From: Verrucomicrobiales bacterium
GTDB taxonomy: Bacteria; Verrucomicrobiota; Verrucomicrobiia; Limisphaerales; J093
Direction of reading: 5' to 3'
Length of the DNA stretch: 64,000 nucleotides
NCBI GenBank assembly: GCA_015075445.1
Contig: JABTUJ010000003.1
Location: 124,001-188,000, forward strand
Below, piece by piece: positions 1-8,387 of the stretch. The notes under the pieces were generated by a model. It was not told where the DNA came from and did not search any database. It worked only from the letters and a program-made list of their open reading frames with translations. The position numbers and the translations under genes are program-made. The first letter of the stretch is position 1. Each line of letters opens with the position of its first letter.

Positions 1-434
1 TCATCGCGGTGGCGAAGGAGGTGCAGGCCCGGATCGGCTGCCGCTGGCTGGTATTCGGCGGCGCGTTGGATCGGCCGCTGGCGGAGACGATTGTTCAGGC
101 CGTGCCCGGGGCAGTGAACCTCGCCGGGCGCACCTCCCTGCGCGAGTTGCTGCAACTGCTCGGCGTGTGCCGGCTGCTGTTGACCAACGACACTGGCCCG
201 GCCCACGTCGCCGCGGCACTGGGCGTGTCCGTGGTGGCGCTGTTCGGCAGCACCTCACCCGAGCTGACGGCTCCCGGTTTGCCCGGCGACCCTCGCCATC
301 GCATCCTCCGCGCGCCGCCGCCTTGTGCGCCGTGCTTCCGGCGGGAATGCCCGGTGGACCTGCGCTGTCTGCGTGCCCTCGAGCCGGCGGGCGTGGCCCG
401 AACGGTGCTCGAGATGCAGGCGGCGGTCCGCTAA
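1..434 (+). CDS. waaF: ADP-heptose:LPS heptosyltransferase (GT9 family), 5' end outside window
   Basis: This is the C-terminal half of a glycosyltransferase family 9 protein. The family transfers heptose from ADP-heptose to the inner core of lipopolysaccharide at the cytoplasmic face of the inner membrane. The frame is open from base 3 and ends at TAA 432-434, so the start lies upstream of the window. The visible part carries the nucleotide-sugar binding signature LLTNDTGPAHVAAALGVSVV, then ALFGSTSPELTAP, and the Cys-rich tail CAPCFRRECP typical of heptosyltransferase II. It implies an LPS-bearing outer membrane. WaaF is the best guess, but the N-terminal half that would separate it from other GT9 members is not visible. 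Confidence 0.8.
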   Translation, partial: IAVAKEVQARIGCRWLVFGGALDRPLAETIVQAVPGAVNLAGRTSLRELLQLLGVCRLLLTNDTGPAHVAAALGVSVVALFGSTSPELTAPGLPGDPRHRILRAPPPCAPCFRRECPVDLRCLRALEPAGVARTVLEMQAAVR

Positions 435-472
435 GCCGGGTATCTCATCCTCCTCGCCGAACGGCGAAAGAC

Positions 473-545
473 TGTAGGCGCCGACGTCAGGAGGCGATGT
501 GGCATTGCCCTCAGCCTACTTCGCCTCCTGACGTCGGCGCCTACA
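473..545. repeat. Palindromic element A, copy 1 (GTAG-footed inverted repeat)
   Basis: A perfect 25-bp inverted repeat (473-497 against 521-545) encloses a 23-nt loop. The outer foot reads GTAGGCGCCGACGTCAGGAG. It lies between two convergent genes, so it could also act as a transcription barrier in both directions. The same element occurs at 2238-2308, 45971-46043 and 56799-56869. Each arm starts with GTAG (GTGG in one arm of copy 4) and contains a weak inner CGCC/GGCG pairing. This is the layout of REP sequences mobilised by RAYT transposases, and paired inverted REPs form a BIME. Confidence 0.85.
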
Positions 546-609
546 GCGGGCATGAAGTATCTGTTAAGCCCGACCGGACCCGAATAGGGCGTCGATGCGC
601 TGCGGCCGC

Positions 610-2091
610 CTAACGGAACCTCGCCGGATCCATCCGCTTCCGGGTCTCCTCGTCCGGCCCGCCTCCGAACTGTTCCCAATACGCGGTCTTGAAGGGGTTG
701 ACGCTGGGGCCGATCACCAGCTCGTTCTCGAGGGAGGGCAGCACCGACGCCCACCAGGCGTCGTACGCTGCGCGCAGAGTGGCCGCGACTTCCGGATGGT
801 CAGCCAGGACGTTCTTCGTCTCGCCGGGATCGGCCACGAGATCGAACAGCTCCGCGTCCTGGACCAGGCGGAAGCGGGTGTTCCGGATCGCGCTCTGTCG
901 GTGCTTGAACTCGGCGACCCGCCCGCGTGGCCACCGGCCCACGTGCGTGACCAGGAGGCGATCCGGCCAGGCCGCGTCGGCATCGGCGAGCAAGGGCAGG
1001 AGACTCCGGCCCTCGACCTGGGCATCGACCTCCGGGCTGAGGCGGGCCCCGGCGAGGTCGGCGAGCGTCCGGAACACATCCACGTGCGCCGTGAGTTGGC
1101 CGCGGTCGCCTGGAACGAGCTTGCCCGGCCAGCGCCAGAACGACGGCACCCGCGTGCCGCCCTGGTACGGGCTGCCTTTCGTACCGCGCATGCCGGCGTT
1201 GTACACCTCGCGGACCGAGTGACCGTTATCGGTCAGGAAGATGACCAGCGTGTGGGTTTCGAGCTCCTGCTCGTGCAAGGTGGCCAGGAGGCGGCCTATG
1301 TTCTCGTCGATGTTGGCGATCATGGCGTAGTAGGCGACCGCGTTCGTCGACAGGCCCTGGCCCGCGTAGGGCTGTTCGTAGCGCGCGCCGGGACTGATGA
1401 ATGGGTCGTGCGGCGCGTTGGGCGTGAGGTAGGCGAAGAACGGTACGCGCTCGGCCTTTCGGGCGGCGATCCAGCGTTGGGCCTGACCGAAGAAAACGTC
1501 GGTGCAATAGCCCTGGGTTTTGACGAACCGGCCGTTGTGCCGGATGACCGGGTCGAAGTAGCGGTTGCCGGGGGCATCGCCGCAACTGCCCGGGTAGGTC
1601 TGGCCGATGCCACCCGCGCCGTGGATGAAGACCTCCTGGAAGCCGCGCTGGCCGGGTTGGTAGGCGTCCTCGTCGCCGAGGTGCCACTTGCCGAAGATGC
1701 CGGTGGCGTAGCCGGCGGACTGCAGCACCTGTGCGAGGGTGGTGGCTCTGGGGCTGAGGCGTTCGCGTTCGAGGATGGTGTGGGTGACGCCGTTCTTGAA
1801 CTCGTGCCGACCGGTCAGGAGAGCAGCGCGGGTGGGGGCGCACGTGGGGCTGACCTGGAAGTCCGTGAACCGCACGCCCTCGCGGTGCAACCGGTCGAGG
1901 TGCGGCGTCTGCAGCAGCGGGTTGCCGTGGGCGCCGATCTCGCCGTACCCCTGATCGTCGGTCATGATCAGGATGATGTTCGGGCGGCTGCCCGCGAGGT
2001 CGGCAGTGCCGGCGTCGGGGGCGAACCCGAGGCCGAGGGACAGCGCGAGCCTGGGGAACAGGCCGCCGAGGGGGAGCGGTCGGGTGGACAT
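610..2091 (-). CDS. Secreted sulfatase (formylglycine type)
   Basis: This is a 493-residue sulfatase of the alkaline-phosphatase superfamily, which hydrolyses sulfate esters, usually on polysaccharides or glycosaminoglycans. The start is placed at ATG 2091 (MSTRPLPLGG) because a short hydrophobic leader follows; the frame stays open upstream to 2214 without a leader. Landmarks are RPNIILIMTDDQGYGE with the metal-binding DD at about residues 45-46, and CAPTRAALLTG with Cys84 as the residue converted to formylglycine. GKWHLG and TPNAPHDPF follow. The leader suggests export. No maturase or transporter is adjacent. The substrate cannot be told from the sequence. Sulfatases are numerous in Verrucomicrobiota and Planctomycetota, which fits the host guess. 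Confidence 0.92.
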   Translation of the reverse strand: MSTRPLPLGGLFPRLALSLGLGFAPDAGTADLAGSRPNIILIMTDDQGYGEIGAHGNPLLQTPHLDRLHREGVRFTDFQVSPTCAPTRAALLTGRHEFKNGVTHTILERERLSPRATTLAQVLQSAGYATGIFGKWHLGDEDAYQPGQRGFQEVFIHGAGGIGQTYPGSCGDAPGNRYFDPVIRHNGRFVKTQGYCTDVFFGQAQRWIAARKAERVPFFAYLTPNAPHDPFISPGARYEQPYAGQGLSTNAVAYYAMIANIDENIGRLLATLHEQELETHTLVIFLTDNGHSVREVYNAGMRGTKGSPYQGGTRVPSFWRWPGKLVPGDRGQLTAHVDVFRTLADLAGARLSPEVDAQVEGRSLLPLLADADAAWPDRLLVTHVGRWPRGRVAEFKHRQSAIRNTRFRLVQDAELFDLVADPGETKNVLADHPEVAATLRAAYDAWWASVLPSLENELVIGPSVNPFKTAYWEQFGGGPDEETRKRMDPARFR

Positions 2092-2237
2092 GCCGGTATC
2101 CAACGGGGCGCCGGGCGGGCCGTCAAGTCCCCAGGGGTCAGCCCTTAATTTAATACTTAACGGTTGCCCTGGGCCCGTGTGGCACGGGCGGCCCGCCTGC
2201 GCCCCCTTCGCCAAGCGCAGGAGCGGGATTCTGATCA

Positions 2238-2308
2238 GTAGGCGCCGACGTCAGGAGGCGTTTCGGTCGAGGTGCATTGCTACTCCGCCTCCTGGCGCCG
2301 GCGCCTAC
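2238..2308. repeat. Palindromic element A, copy 2
   Basis: The left arm (2238-2260) and right arm (2286-2308) form a 23-bp inverted repeat with two mismatches around a 25-nt loop. Both feet read GTAGGCGCC. It sits between the sulfatase start and the end of the GHMP kinase, both on the minus strand. The loop shares the word GCATTGC with copy 1, which suggests descent from one unit rather than chance palindromes. Confidence 0.8.
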
Positions 2309-2335
2309 AACCGGGTCGAAGGCCGGTCGTCGATC

Positions 2336-3361
2336 TCAGTCGGTGCGCCAGCGGCGGAGCCCGTGGGGGACGAGGCGGATGGGTACGTTGCGGAAGTCGG
2401 GGTGGGCGGCCTCGATGGCGGCGATCAACGCGTGTTTCTCGAGGGCGCCGGGGCGCAGCAGCAGCGTGACGGAGCCGCCCGCACCGCCCGCACCGTTGAC
2501 TTTGTAGCCGGACACACCGTGTTCGCGGGCGAGGGCGAGCACCTGTTCGGCCCGCGAGCCGACGAGGTCCGGATGCAGTTTGCGTTGCGCGTCGGTGTTG
2601 GTCTTCATCGCCTCGCCAAACGCGGCCAGGTCGCCTCGCAGCAGGGCCTGCTTGCCAGCCGTGGCCGCCTCCCGCAACGGTTCGAGGTAGCGTCGGAACC
2701 GGGGCGATTCCTCGAGGCGACGGATGACCGACTCATGGACGGCCGAGGAGCTGTGGGGCTTGCCGAGGTAGATGAGCAGCAGCCGCGACTCGAGTTCCCA
2801 CGCCCGTTCCTCCGGCAGGAGGATGGGCGACACGGACGCCTCAGGGTAGCGGGTCATCTCGATGTAGTTGATGCCGCCGTACGCGGCGCAGAGCTGGTCT
2901 TGGATGCCGGACTGGAGGTGGAGGAGCTCGGACTCGATGTAGTGCGCCTTGGCGGCCAGTTCGTTGCTGGTGAGGGAGCGTTCGCCGAGCAGGTCCAGGG
3001 CACCCAACACCGCCACGGAGACGGAGGCAGACGTGCCGGTGGACGCCCCGGCGGGGGCGGAGGAGAAGATGGTGACCTCGAGGTGGATTCCCGGCGGCAG
3101 ATGGAAGAGGCGGAACCCGGCTTCGATCAGGGGATGCTTGGTCCAGGACCGGGCGCGGGCGCTGAGCGCATAGACGTCCCCGTAGTTTTCGGCGCGGATT
3201 GTGATCTGCGGTTCGCCCCGTTGCTTGCGGCGCGCCACCACCGAGACCTCGACCGAGGGGAACACGGCAATGTTGAGAACCCGGCCAGACCCGGCGAACC
3301 AGGTATCGGTCCAACCTCCCAGGTCACAGATCCGGATCGGCGCGGAACATTGGATGATCAT
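2336..3361 (-). CDS. GHMP-family sugar kinase
   Basis: A 341-residue small-molecule kinase of the GHMP (galactokinase/homoserine/mevalonate/phosphomevalonate) superfamily. The start is set at ATG 3361 (MIIQCSAPIRICDLGGWTDT), which matches the usual family N-terminus; the open frame reaches 3424 but the extra residues look unrelated. The ATP-binding Gly/Ser loop is SAPAGASTGTSASVSVAV near residue 105. The C-terminal GHMP motif is YKVNGAGGAGGSVTLLL. The opening APIR..DLGGWTDT resembles sugar kinases such as heptose-7-phosphate kinase (HddA) or fucokinase-like proteins. A sugar role could fit the nearby heptosyltransferase, but that link is inference. The exact sugar is not decided. Confidence 0.85.
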   Translation of the reverse strand: MIIQCSAPIRICDLGGWTDTWFAGSGRVLNIAVFPSVEVSVVARRKQRGEPQITIRAENYGDVYALSARARSWTKHPLIEAGFRLFHLPPGIHLEVTIFSSAPAGASTGTSASVSVAVLGALDLLGERSLTSNELAAKAHYIESELLHLQSGIQDQLCAAYGGINYIEMTRYPEASVSPILLPEERAWELESRLLLIYLGKPHSSSAVHESVIRRLEESPRFRRYLEPLREAATAGKQALLRGDLAAFGEAMKTNTDAQRKLHPDLVGSRAEQVLALAREHGVSGYKVNGAGGAGGSVTLLLRPGALEKHALIAAIEAAHPDFRNVPIRLVPHGLRRWRTD

Positions 3362-3490
3362 AGGGCACGACGCACGAGCCGGGCGTCTGCCGGGAAGGAA
3401 CCGCGAAGCGGCCGGGCGCGTCAAGGAGCAGCTTGCGGGGGGGAACGGCCGACCATCGCCCTGGGTTTCCGGAGTAGTGCGGGCTGGCGA

Positions 3491-3712
3491 CTACGGGGAT
3501 TCGGCTTCTTCCGGCACCGTTGTGTGAGCTGCCACCGGCGCGTCGGAGGCATCGTCCCGGAGGGCGGTCAACAGCCAGGCGGCACGGTCGGCGCAGGTGG
3601 GGCACTCGCGGACGACGCCGTCGATGAACTCGGCCGGGGGCACCGTGAACTGGCGGCCGCACCCACACTGGACGCGTGCGTTGTTCCCCAGCCAACGGAC
3701 GAACTTCAGCAT
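3491..3712 (-). CDS. Small putative zinc-ribbon protein
   Basis: A short open frame of 73 residues starting at ATG 3712 (MLKFVRWLGNNARVQCGCGR). It has a CxC pair (CGCGRQFTVP) followed by CPTC about 25 residues later, an arrangement that could bind zinc. I do not recognise a family. It lies just upstream of the GHMP kinase on the same strand, with about 130 bp between them. The Cys pattern and sensible amino-acid composition support it as a real gene, but it is short and no clear ribosome binding site was found. Confidence 0.45.
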   Translation of the reverse strand: MLKFVRWLGNNARVQCGCGRQFTVPPAEFIDGVVRECPTCADRAAWLLTALRDDASDAPVAAHTTVPEEAESP

Positions 3713-3931
3713 GCCTTCCGAGTCTACGAGCAAGGTCTGCCGGGGGTACGGGAAAGGCGGGGCCGGGACGGGAATCAGCGAAAGGCGTAGGGGGCACCTG
3801 CCCCAGAGTTCCCTCGCGCGCTGCGGCGGTGAGGTGGTGGCGAACCTCCGCGGTTCGTAGCTTCAGGCCCGGGCCGCAAAGGTCGCCGAGGCTCCTGGGG
3901 CTCCTCAGGCGTCCGGCGTGGCTCGCCCCGC

Positions 3932-3960
3932 TTGACAACATTTCGCTTGTTGGCGAATAG
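3932..3960 (+). promoter_or_regulatory. Promoter and ArsR operator of the first ars operon
   Basis: A consensus -35 box TTGACA (3932-3937) is followed four bases later by a 16-bp palindrome, TTCGC-TTGTTG-GCGAA (3942-3957), which overlaps the expected -10 region. ArsR-family repressors bind such palindromes and release them when they bind As(III). The same plan (TTGACA, a 3-4 bp gap, then 5-6-5 palindrome) precedes the second arsR at 10107-10131. This makes the TTG at 3932 a promoter element rather than the arsR start codon. Confidence 0.65.
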
Positions 3961-3979
3961 TCGTTTCGTGCGCGCGTTC

Positions 3980-4333
3980 ATGAACCTCACCAAAGCGCTG
4001 GCTGACCCCCACCGGGTCCGCCTCCTCCTCGCCCTGCGCGGCCGGGAACTCTGCGCGTGCCAGATCACCGAGCTCTTCGGCCTGGCCCCGTCCACCATGT
4101 CCAAACACTTGTCCATCCTCTACCAGGCCGGGCTGGTGGATTCCCGCAAGAACGGTCGTTGGGTCTACTATTCCCAACCGGGCAAGGACGCACCGGTGGC
4201 CGTGCGCAAGGCCATCGAATGGGTCGGCGACGCGCTGGCGGCCAACGCGCAGGTGGTCGAGGACGCCCGCCGGCTCAAGGAGCTCTTGAAGGTGAATCCC
4301 AGCGAGTTATGCCGGCGACAATGTCAAAAATGA
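3980..4333 (+). CDS. arsR: ArsR-family arsenite-responsive repressor (first copy)
   Basis: A 117-residue winged-helix repressor. The start is placed at ATG 3980 (MNLTKALADPHRVRLLLAL), because the only earlier start in frame, TTG 3932, coincides with the -35 box. The As(III) sensor pair is ELCAC with Cys25 and Cys27, in the helix typical of classical ArsR. The recognition helix LAPSTMSKHLSIL and the wing region WVYYSQ follow. The stop overlaps the start of arsC by 13 bp, which suggests translational coupling. It probably represses its own operon through the palindrome at 3942-3957, responding to arsenite or antimonite. Confidence 0.92.
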   Translation: MNLTKALADPHRVRLLLALRGRELCACQITELFGLAPSTMSKHLSILYQAGLVDSRKNGRWVYYSQPGKDAPVAVRKAIEWVGDALAANAQVVEDARRLKELLKVNPSELCRRQCQK

Positions 4334-4788
4334 AGATCCTGTTTCTCTGCACGGGGAATTCCTGCCGCAGCCAGATGGCCGAAGGGTGGGCGCGCCACCT
4401 GAAGGGTGACGTCCTCGAGCCGTATTCCGCCGGGATCGAGAAGCACGGGATGAACCCGCACGCCGTGAAGGTCATGGCGGAAGCCGGCGTGGATCTCGCT
4501 GCGCATTACTCGAAATCGCTGGCGGACCTGCAGGGGGTGGTCTTCGACGCGGTGGTCACGGTGTGCGGTCATGCCAACGAGCACTGCCCCTTGTTCCCCG
4601 GCAAGACCCAGGTGCTGCATGTGGGCTTTGAGGACCCACCCACGCTGACGAAACACTTGCCCGACGGCGAGGAGAAGCTGGCGGTCTATCGCCGGGTCCG
4701 CGACGAGATCCGGCGCTTTGTGGAGACGTTGCCCGGCGCGCTGAACTTGCCGCCATCATCTGCCTATGAAGACACCCATGGATCCTGA
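4321..4788 (+). CDS. arsC: Arsenate reductase, thioredoxin-coupled (LMW-phosphatase type)
   Basis: A 155-residue arsenate reductase that converts As(V) to As(III) in the cytoplasm, with a disulfide cascade re-reduced by thioredoxin. The P-loop CTGNSCRS gives the CX5R motif with Cys10 and Arg16. The two relay cysteines are Cys82 and Cys89 in VCGHANEHCP. These numbers equal the Staphylococcus ArsC positions 10, 82 and 89, which strongly supports the thioredoxin-type assignment over the glutaredoxin type. It overlaps arsR at its 5' end and the ArsM fusion gene at its 3' end (4766-4788). A second in-frame ATG at 4330 is possible. Confidence 0.95.
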   Translation: MSKMKILFLCTGNSCRSQMAEGWARHLKGDVLEPYSAGIEKHGMNPHAVKVMAEAGVDLAAHYSKSLADLQGVVFDAVVTVCGHANEHCPLFPGKTQVLHVGFEDPPTLTKHLPDGEEKLAVYRRVRDEIRRFVETLPGALNLPPSSAYEDTHGS

Positions 4789-6271
4789 AGCGGTGCACCA
4801 GACGGTGCGCGCGGGCTACGGCAAGATCGCCGGGGGCGGTGGCTCCTGTTGTGGACCGGCACCAGCCTGCTGCGGTTCAACCCCAGTGGCTTCGGACGCC
4901 CTCGCCAAACACATCGGGTACAGCGCAGCAGAGCTGGCGGCTTTGCCGGAAGGCGCCAACCTGGGCCTCTCCTGCGGTAACCCCAATGCACTGGCCGCCC
5001 TCCAGCCGGGGGAGCTGGTGCTGGACCTGGGAGCCGGAGCCGGCTTCGATGTCTTCATCGCCGGCCGCAAGGTCGGGCCGACGGGACGCGCCATCGGCGT
5101 GGACATGACGCCGGAGATGCTGGCGAAGGCACGCCGCAACACCGTCACCTACCAGCAGCAGAGCGGACTGAACAACGTCGAGTTCCGGCTGGGGGAGATC
5201 GAGCACCTGCCGGTCGCGGACCGCTCCGTGGACGTGGTCATTTCCAACTGTGTGGTTAATCTCTCGCCGGACAAGCCGCAGGTGTGGCGGGAGATCGCGC
5301 GGGTGCTCAAGCCGGACGGGAGGGTAGCGGTGTCCGACCTGGCGTTGCTGCAACCGCTGCCGGCGGCGGTGGCCGAATCGGTCGAAGCGCTGGTGGGCTG
5401 TGTGGCGGGGGCGGTGCTGGTCTCCGAGACCGAGCGGATGGTCAGGGATGCCGGGTTGGTGGACATCGAGCTCAATGCCAGCTCGACCTACATCGATGGC
5501 ATGGTGGACTGGCAGGACCCGCTCTACCAGAAGATCGTGGCGGGACTTCCCGCCGGAGCCAAGCCGAGCGACTACCTCACCAGCCTGGAAATCACCGCCC
5601 GCAGGCCGGTCCCGTCTCTTGGAGAGCCCGCTGGGAGACCGCCTTCGACCCGAGCGACGGTAACGCTGGAGGTTTATGATCCGGCGATGTGCTGTCCGAC
5701 AGGCGTTTGTGGGCCGACGGTTGATCCGGCATTGGTCCGGTTTGCGGCAGACATCAAGTGGCTCCAAGAGCAGGGAATCGCAGTGCAGCGCTATAGCCTG
5801 TCGCAGAATCCGGCAGCGTTTGTGGAGAACGAGCGAGTCAAGCAGGCTCTGATGGACCGGGGCGAAGGTGCGCTGCCGCTGCTGTTTTTGGACGGCCAGG
5901 TGGTAGCGAGCGGGCGATATCCGGACCGCGACCAACTGACTTCTGCCGTTGGCCTCCCCGGCAGTGAAGACAGTCTCTTCCGTCCCGCGGTCGCGGAGCT
6001 CGTGGCCCTCGGGGCGGCCATCGCGGCGAACTGCGAACCGTGCCTCAAGTACCATTACCGACAGGGCCAATTGCTGGGCGTGTCCAAGGCGGACATGGCC
6101 CGGGCGGTGGAGCTGGGGGCCAAGGTGAAAGACACCCCGCATCAGTCCATCCTCCGCCTCGCCGGCAGGTTGACCGGTGCCCGCCTCGGGAACCCGGAGG
6201 TGGCTTCCGCGGCGTGCTGTGGGGCCGCCAACGCCCGGGAGGCCGAGGCGGCGAGCCCGTGCTGTGGTTAG
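4766..6271 (+). CDS. arsM: ArsM arsenite methyltransferase fused to ArsD-like metallochaperone and AhpD-like domain
   Basis: A single 501-residue frame holds three domains. Residues 1-285 are an ArsM S-adenosylmethionine methyltransferase: LVLDLGAGAGFDVFIAGRK is the SAM site, and the three arsenite-binding cysteines are present at Cys70 (LSCGNPN), Cys162 (SNCVVNL) and Cys212 (GCVAGA). Residues 298-396 are ArsD-like, with the As(III) cysteines 309, 310 and 315 in MCCPTGVCGP. ArsD passes arsenite to ArsA. Residues 403-470 resemble the AhpD/carboxymuconolactone decarboxylase fold, with ANCEPCLKYH giving a CxxC pair (423, 426). The tail adds two CCG motifs (484-485, 499-500). The gene starts inside arsC. 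The fusion could link methylation, arsenite delivery and thiol redox in one chain. The domains are seen; the joint mechanism is inference. Confidence 0.9.
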   Translation: MKTPMDPEAVHQTVRAGYGKIAGGGGSCCGPAPACCGSTPVASDALAKHIGYSAAELAALPEGANLGLSCGNPNALAALQPGELVLDLGAGAGFDVFIAGRKVGPTGRAIGVDMTPEMLAKARRNTVTYQQQSGLNNVEFRLGEIEHLPVADRSVDVVISNCVVNLSPDKPQVWREIARVLKPDGRVAVSDLALLQPLPAAVAESVEALVGCVAGAVLVSETERMVRDAGLVDIELNASSTYIDGMVDWQDPLYQKIVAGLPAGAKPSDYLTSLEITARRPVPSLGEPAGRPPSTRATVTLEVYDPAMCCPTGVCGPTVDPALVRFAADIKWLQEQGIAVQRYSLSQNPAAFVENERVKQALMDRGEGALPLLFLDGQVVASGRYPDRDQLTSAVGLPGSEDSLFRPAVAELVALGAAIAANCEPCLKYHYRQGQLLGVSKADMARAVELGAKVKDTPHQSILRLAGRLTGARLGNPEVASAACCGAANAREAEAASPCCG

Positions 6272-6282
6272 GGATTCCAGGG

Positions 6283-8097
6283 ATGAACGGATCTCCTGAG
6301 CCGAACGCGTTGAGTTTGCTGCTCCCAGCGGCCACGCGCTTCCTGTTCTTCACGGGCAAAGGGGGCGTGGGCAAGACTTCGCTGGCCTGCGCCACCAGCA
6401 TTGCTCTGGCCGACCGAGGCCGGCGCGTCCTGCTCGTTAGCACCGATCCGGCATCCAACCTTGACGAGGTGCTCGGCCAGGAACTGAACGGAACGCCCAC
6501 GCCGATTCCGGGGGTGTCGAATCTGCTGGCGTTAAACCTTGATCCCGAGGCCGCTGCTGCCGCGTATCGCGAGCGGCTCGTCGGCCCGTATCGCGGCAAG
6601 CTGCCCGACGCCATCGTGCGCGGGATGGAGGAACAGCTCTCGGGCGCCTGCACCACGGAGATCGCCGCCTTCGATGAATTCTCGCGCCTGCTGGGCCAGC
6701 CCGAGGCCACGGCGGACTTTGACCACGTCATCTTCGATACGGCGCCCACGGGCCACACGTTGCGGCTGATGACGCTGCCCCAGGCGTGGACCGGCTTTCT
6801 CGATACGAACACCACGGGCAATTCCTGTCTCGGACCGTTAGCGGGTCTGCAGAAGCAGCGTGCGATCTACGCTAACGCTGTCGCGGCCCTGGCCGACGGC
6901 CGGCGCACCACGCTGCTGCTGGTGAGCCGCGCCCAACCAGGGGCCCTTGCTGAAGCCGAGCGCACCAGCAGCGAACTGGCAGCCGTCGGCGTGCGCAACC
7001 AACGGCTGATTGTCAACGGCCTGTTTAAGGCGTCCGGCTCCGACCCGGTGGCCCTGGCGCTGCAACGTCGCGGCGCGAAAGCCCTGGACGCCAGTGCGCC
7101 GTTTCTTTCACTGCTGCCCGTGACCGAAGTCTCTCTACGGTCCCACAACCTCATCGGACTGCCGGCATTACGGACACTGGCGCAGGATCGAAGCGAAGCG
7201 CTGCAGACATCGGCTCAGGCCAGCGCAACGGTGTCTCTCCCGCCCCTCGGGTCGTTAACCGAATTGGTCAACGACCTGGCCCACACCGGCCGCGGTGTGA
7301 TCATGACCATGGGCAAGGGCGGCGTCGGCAAGACCACTCTGGCGGCGGCCATCGCCACGGAGCTGGCACGGCGGGGGCACCAGGTTCATCTGAGCACCAC
7401 CGATCCGGCAGCGCACGTGGCTGCGGCCGCGGGCCATTTGAAGGGCCTGCACGTCAGTCGCATTGACCCCAGAGCCGAGACGCGCGCTTACGTCGAGCAG
7501 GTGATGAATACCACAGGTGCAGACCTTGACGCGGATGCGCGCGCGCTGCTCGAGGAAGACCTGCGCTCACCCTGCACCGAGGAAATCGCTGTTTTCCGTG
7601 CCTTTGCCCGCACGGTGGCACAAGGCGAGGACGCCTTCGTCGTACTCGACACCGCGCCCACCGGGCACACCTTGCTCCTGCTGGACGCCACGGAGGCTTA
7701 CCATCGCGAAGTGGCGCGCAAGGCGAGCGAGACCCCGGCAGAGGTGCGTGCGCTGCTTCCCCGTTTGCGCGACAGGGCTTTCACCCGCGTCCTGCTCGTG
7801 ACGCTGCCCGAGGCCACGCCGGTGCACGAGGCCGCGGCACTCCAGGAAGACCTGCGCCGGGCTCAGATCGAGCCCTTTGTCTGGATCATCAACCAGAGCC
7901 TCGCGACCAGCGGCTCGCGCGACCCCTTGCTCCTGGCGCGCGGGCGCAGCGAAGTCCCGTACATCGGCGAAGTCGCCGAAACGCTCTCGGCGCGGACTGT
8001 TCTCGTGCCCTGGGTTCCCGAGGAACCGGTCGGGCCGGACAAACTGCGGCAACTGTTCTCAGCCAACCACGCTTCACAAACCCCACCTGCCCTATGA
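6283..8097 (+). CDS. arsA: Arsenite-transporting ATPase, double-length
   Basis: A 604-residue ATPase with two homologous halves, as in full-length ArsA, which energises arsenite export. The start ATG 6283 lies 11 bp after the previous stop; the open frame further upstream overlaps the ArsM fusion gene. The first half has GKGGVGKTS (residues 25-32) and the second GKGGVGKTT (about 345). Each half has DTAPTGHTL. Cysteines in SGACTTEIAAF and SPCTEEIAVF match positions that bind As(III) in ArsA. ArsA usually works with ArsB, whereas here the pump is Acr3, a pairing also seen in some other bacteria. The stop overlaps the next start by four bases (ATGA). Confidence 0.93.
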   Translation: MNGSPEPNALSLLLPAATRFLFFTGKGGVGKTSLACATSIALADRGRRVLLVSTDPASNLDEVLGQELNGTPTPIPGVSNLLALNLDPEAAAAAYRERLVGPYRGKLPDAIVRGMEEQLSGACTTEIAAFDEFSRLLGQPEATADFDHVIFDTAPTGHTLRLMTLPQAWTGFLDTNTTGNSCLGPLAGLQKQRAIYANAVAALADGRRTTLLLVSRAQPGALAEAERTSSELAAVGVRNQRLIVNGLFKASGSDPVALALQRRGAKALDASAPFLSLLPVTEVSLRSHNLIGLPALRTLAQDRSEALQTSAQASATVSLPPLGSLTELVNDLAHTGRGVIMTMGKGGVGKTTLAAAIATELARRGHQVHLSTTDPAAHVAAAAGHLKGLHVSRIDPRAETRAYVEQVMNTTGADLDADARALLEEDLRSPCTEEIAVFRAFARTVAQGEDAFVVLDTAPTGHTLLLLDATEAYHREVARKASETPAEVRALLPRLRDRAFTRVLLVTLPEATPVHEAAALQEDLRRAQIEPFVWIINQSLATSGSRDPLLLARGRSEVPYIGEVAETLSARTVLVPWVPEEPVGPDKLRQLFSANHASQTPPAL

Positions 8098-8324
8098 CCA
8101 CCTACGTTTACGAAACCATCCCGTCGAAGCCCGCCGAGAAGCCGCGTTACTTCGAGATCAAGCAGGCCATGAACGACCAACCGCTGACGAAGCATCCCGA
8201 GACCGGCCAGCCCATCCGGCGCGTGGTGCTGGGCGGATTCGGTGTCCTGTCCAGTGGCAGGTCGTCCGGCGCCTCGCCGTCGTCAGGAGCTTCCTGCTGC
8301 GGCCCCGCCTGCGGCTGCCACTAA
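8094..8324 (+). CDS. FmdB-like small protein with lost zinc cysteines and a Cys-rich tail
   Basis: A 76-residue protein translationally coupled to arsA through an ATGA overlap. Its body follows the FmdB/zinc-ribbon pattern (MTTYVYETI, then FEIKQAMNDQPLTKHPETGQ, then IRRVVLGGFGVL). The two CxxC zinc knuckles normally found after the first strand and after 'PLT' are missing. Instead four cysteines cluster at the C-terminus in CCGPACGCH (Cys68, 69, 73, 75). The motif resembles the CCG and CCxxxxC arsenite-binding sites of the neighbouring ArsM-ArsD fusion. A role in holding arsenite is a reasonable guess from context, but no function is proven. Confidence 0.7.
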   Translation: MTTYVYETIPSKPAEKPRYFEIKQAMNDQPLTKHPETGQPIRRVVLGGFGVLSSGRSSGASPSSGASCCGPACGCH

Positions 8325-8387
8325 CCGGTTGGCCCGGGGCCGCTTGGTCGCGTTCGAGATCAGAACCGCCATCACCTCGCCTGGATC

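Noticed and set aside
3932..3979. TTG at 3932 as the start of the first arsR
   Set aside because: It coincides with a consensus -35 box and precedes the operator palindrome; ATG 3980 gives a normal ArsR N-terminus.
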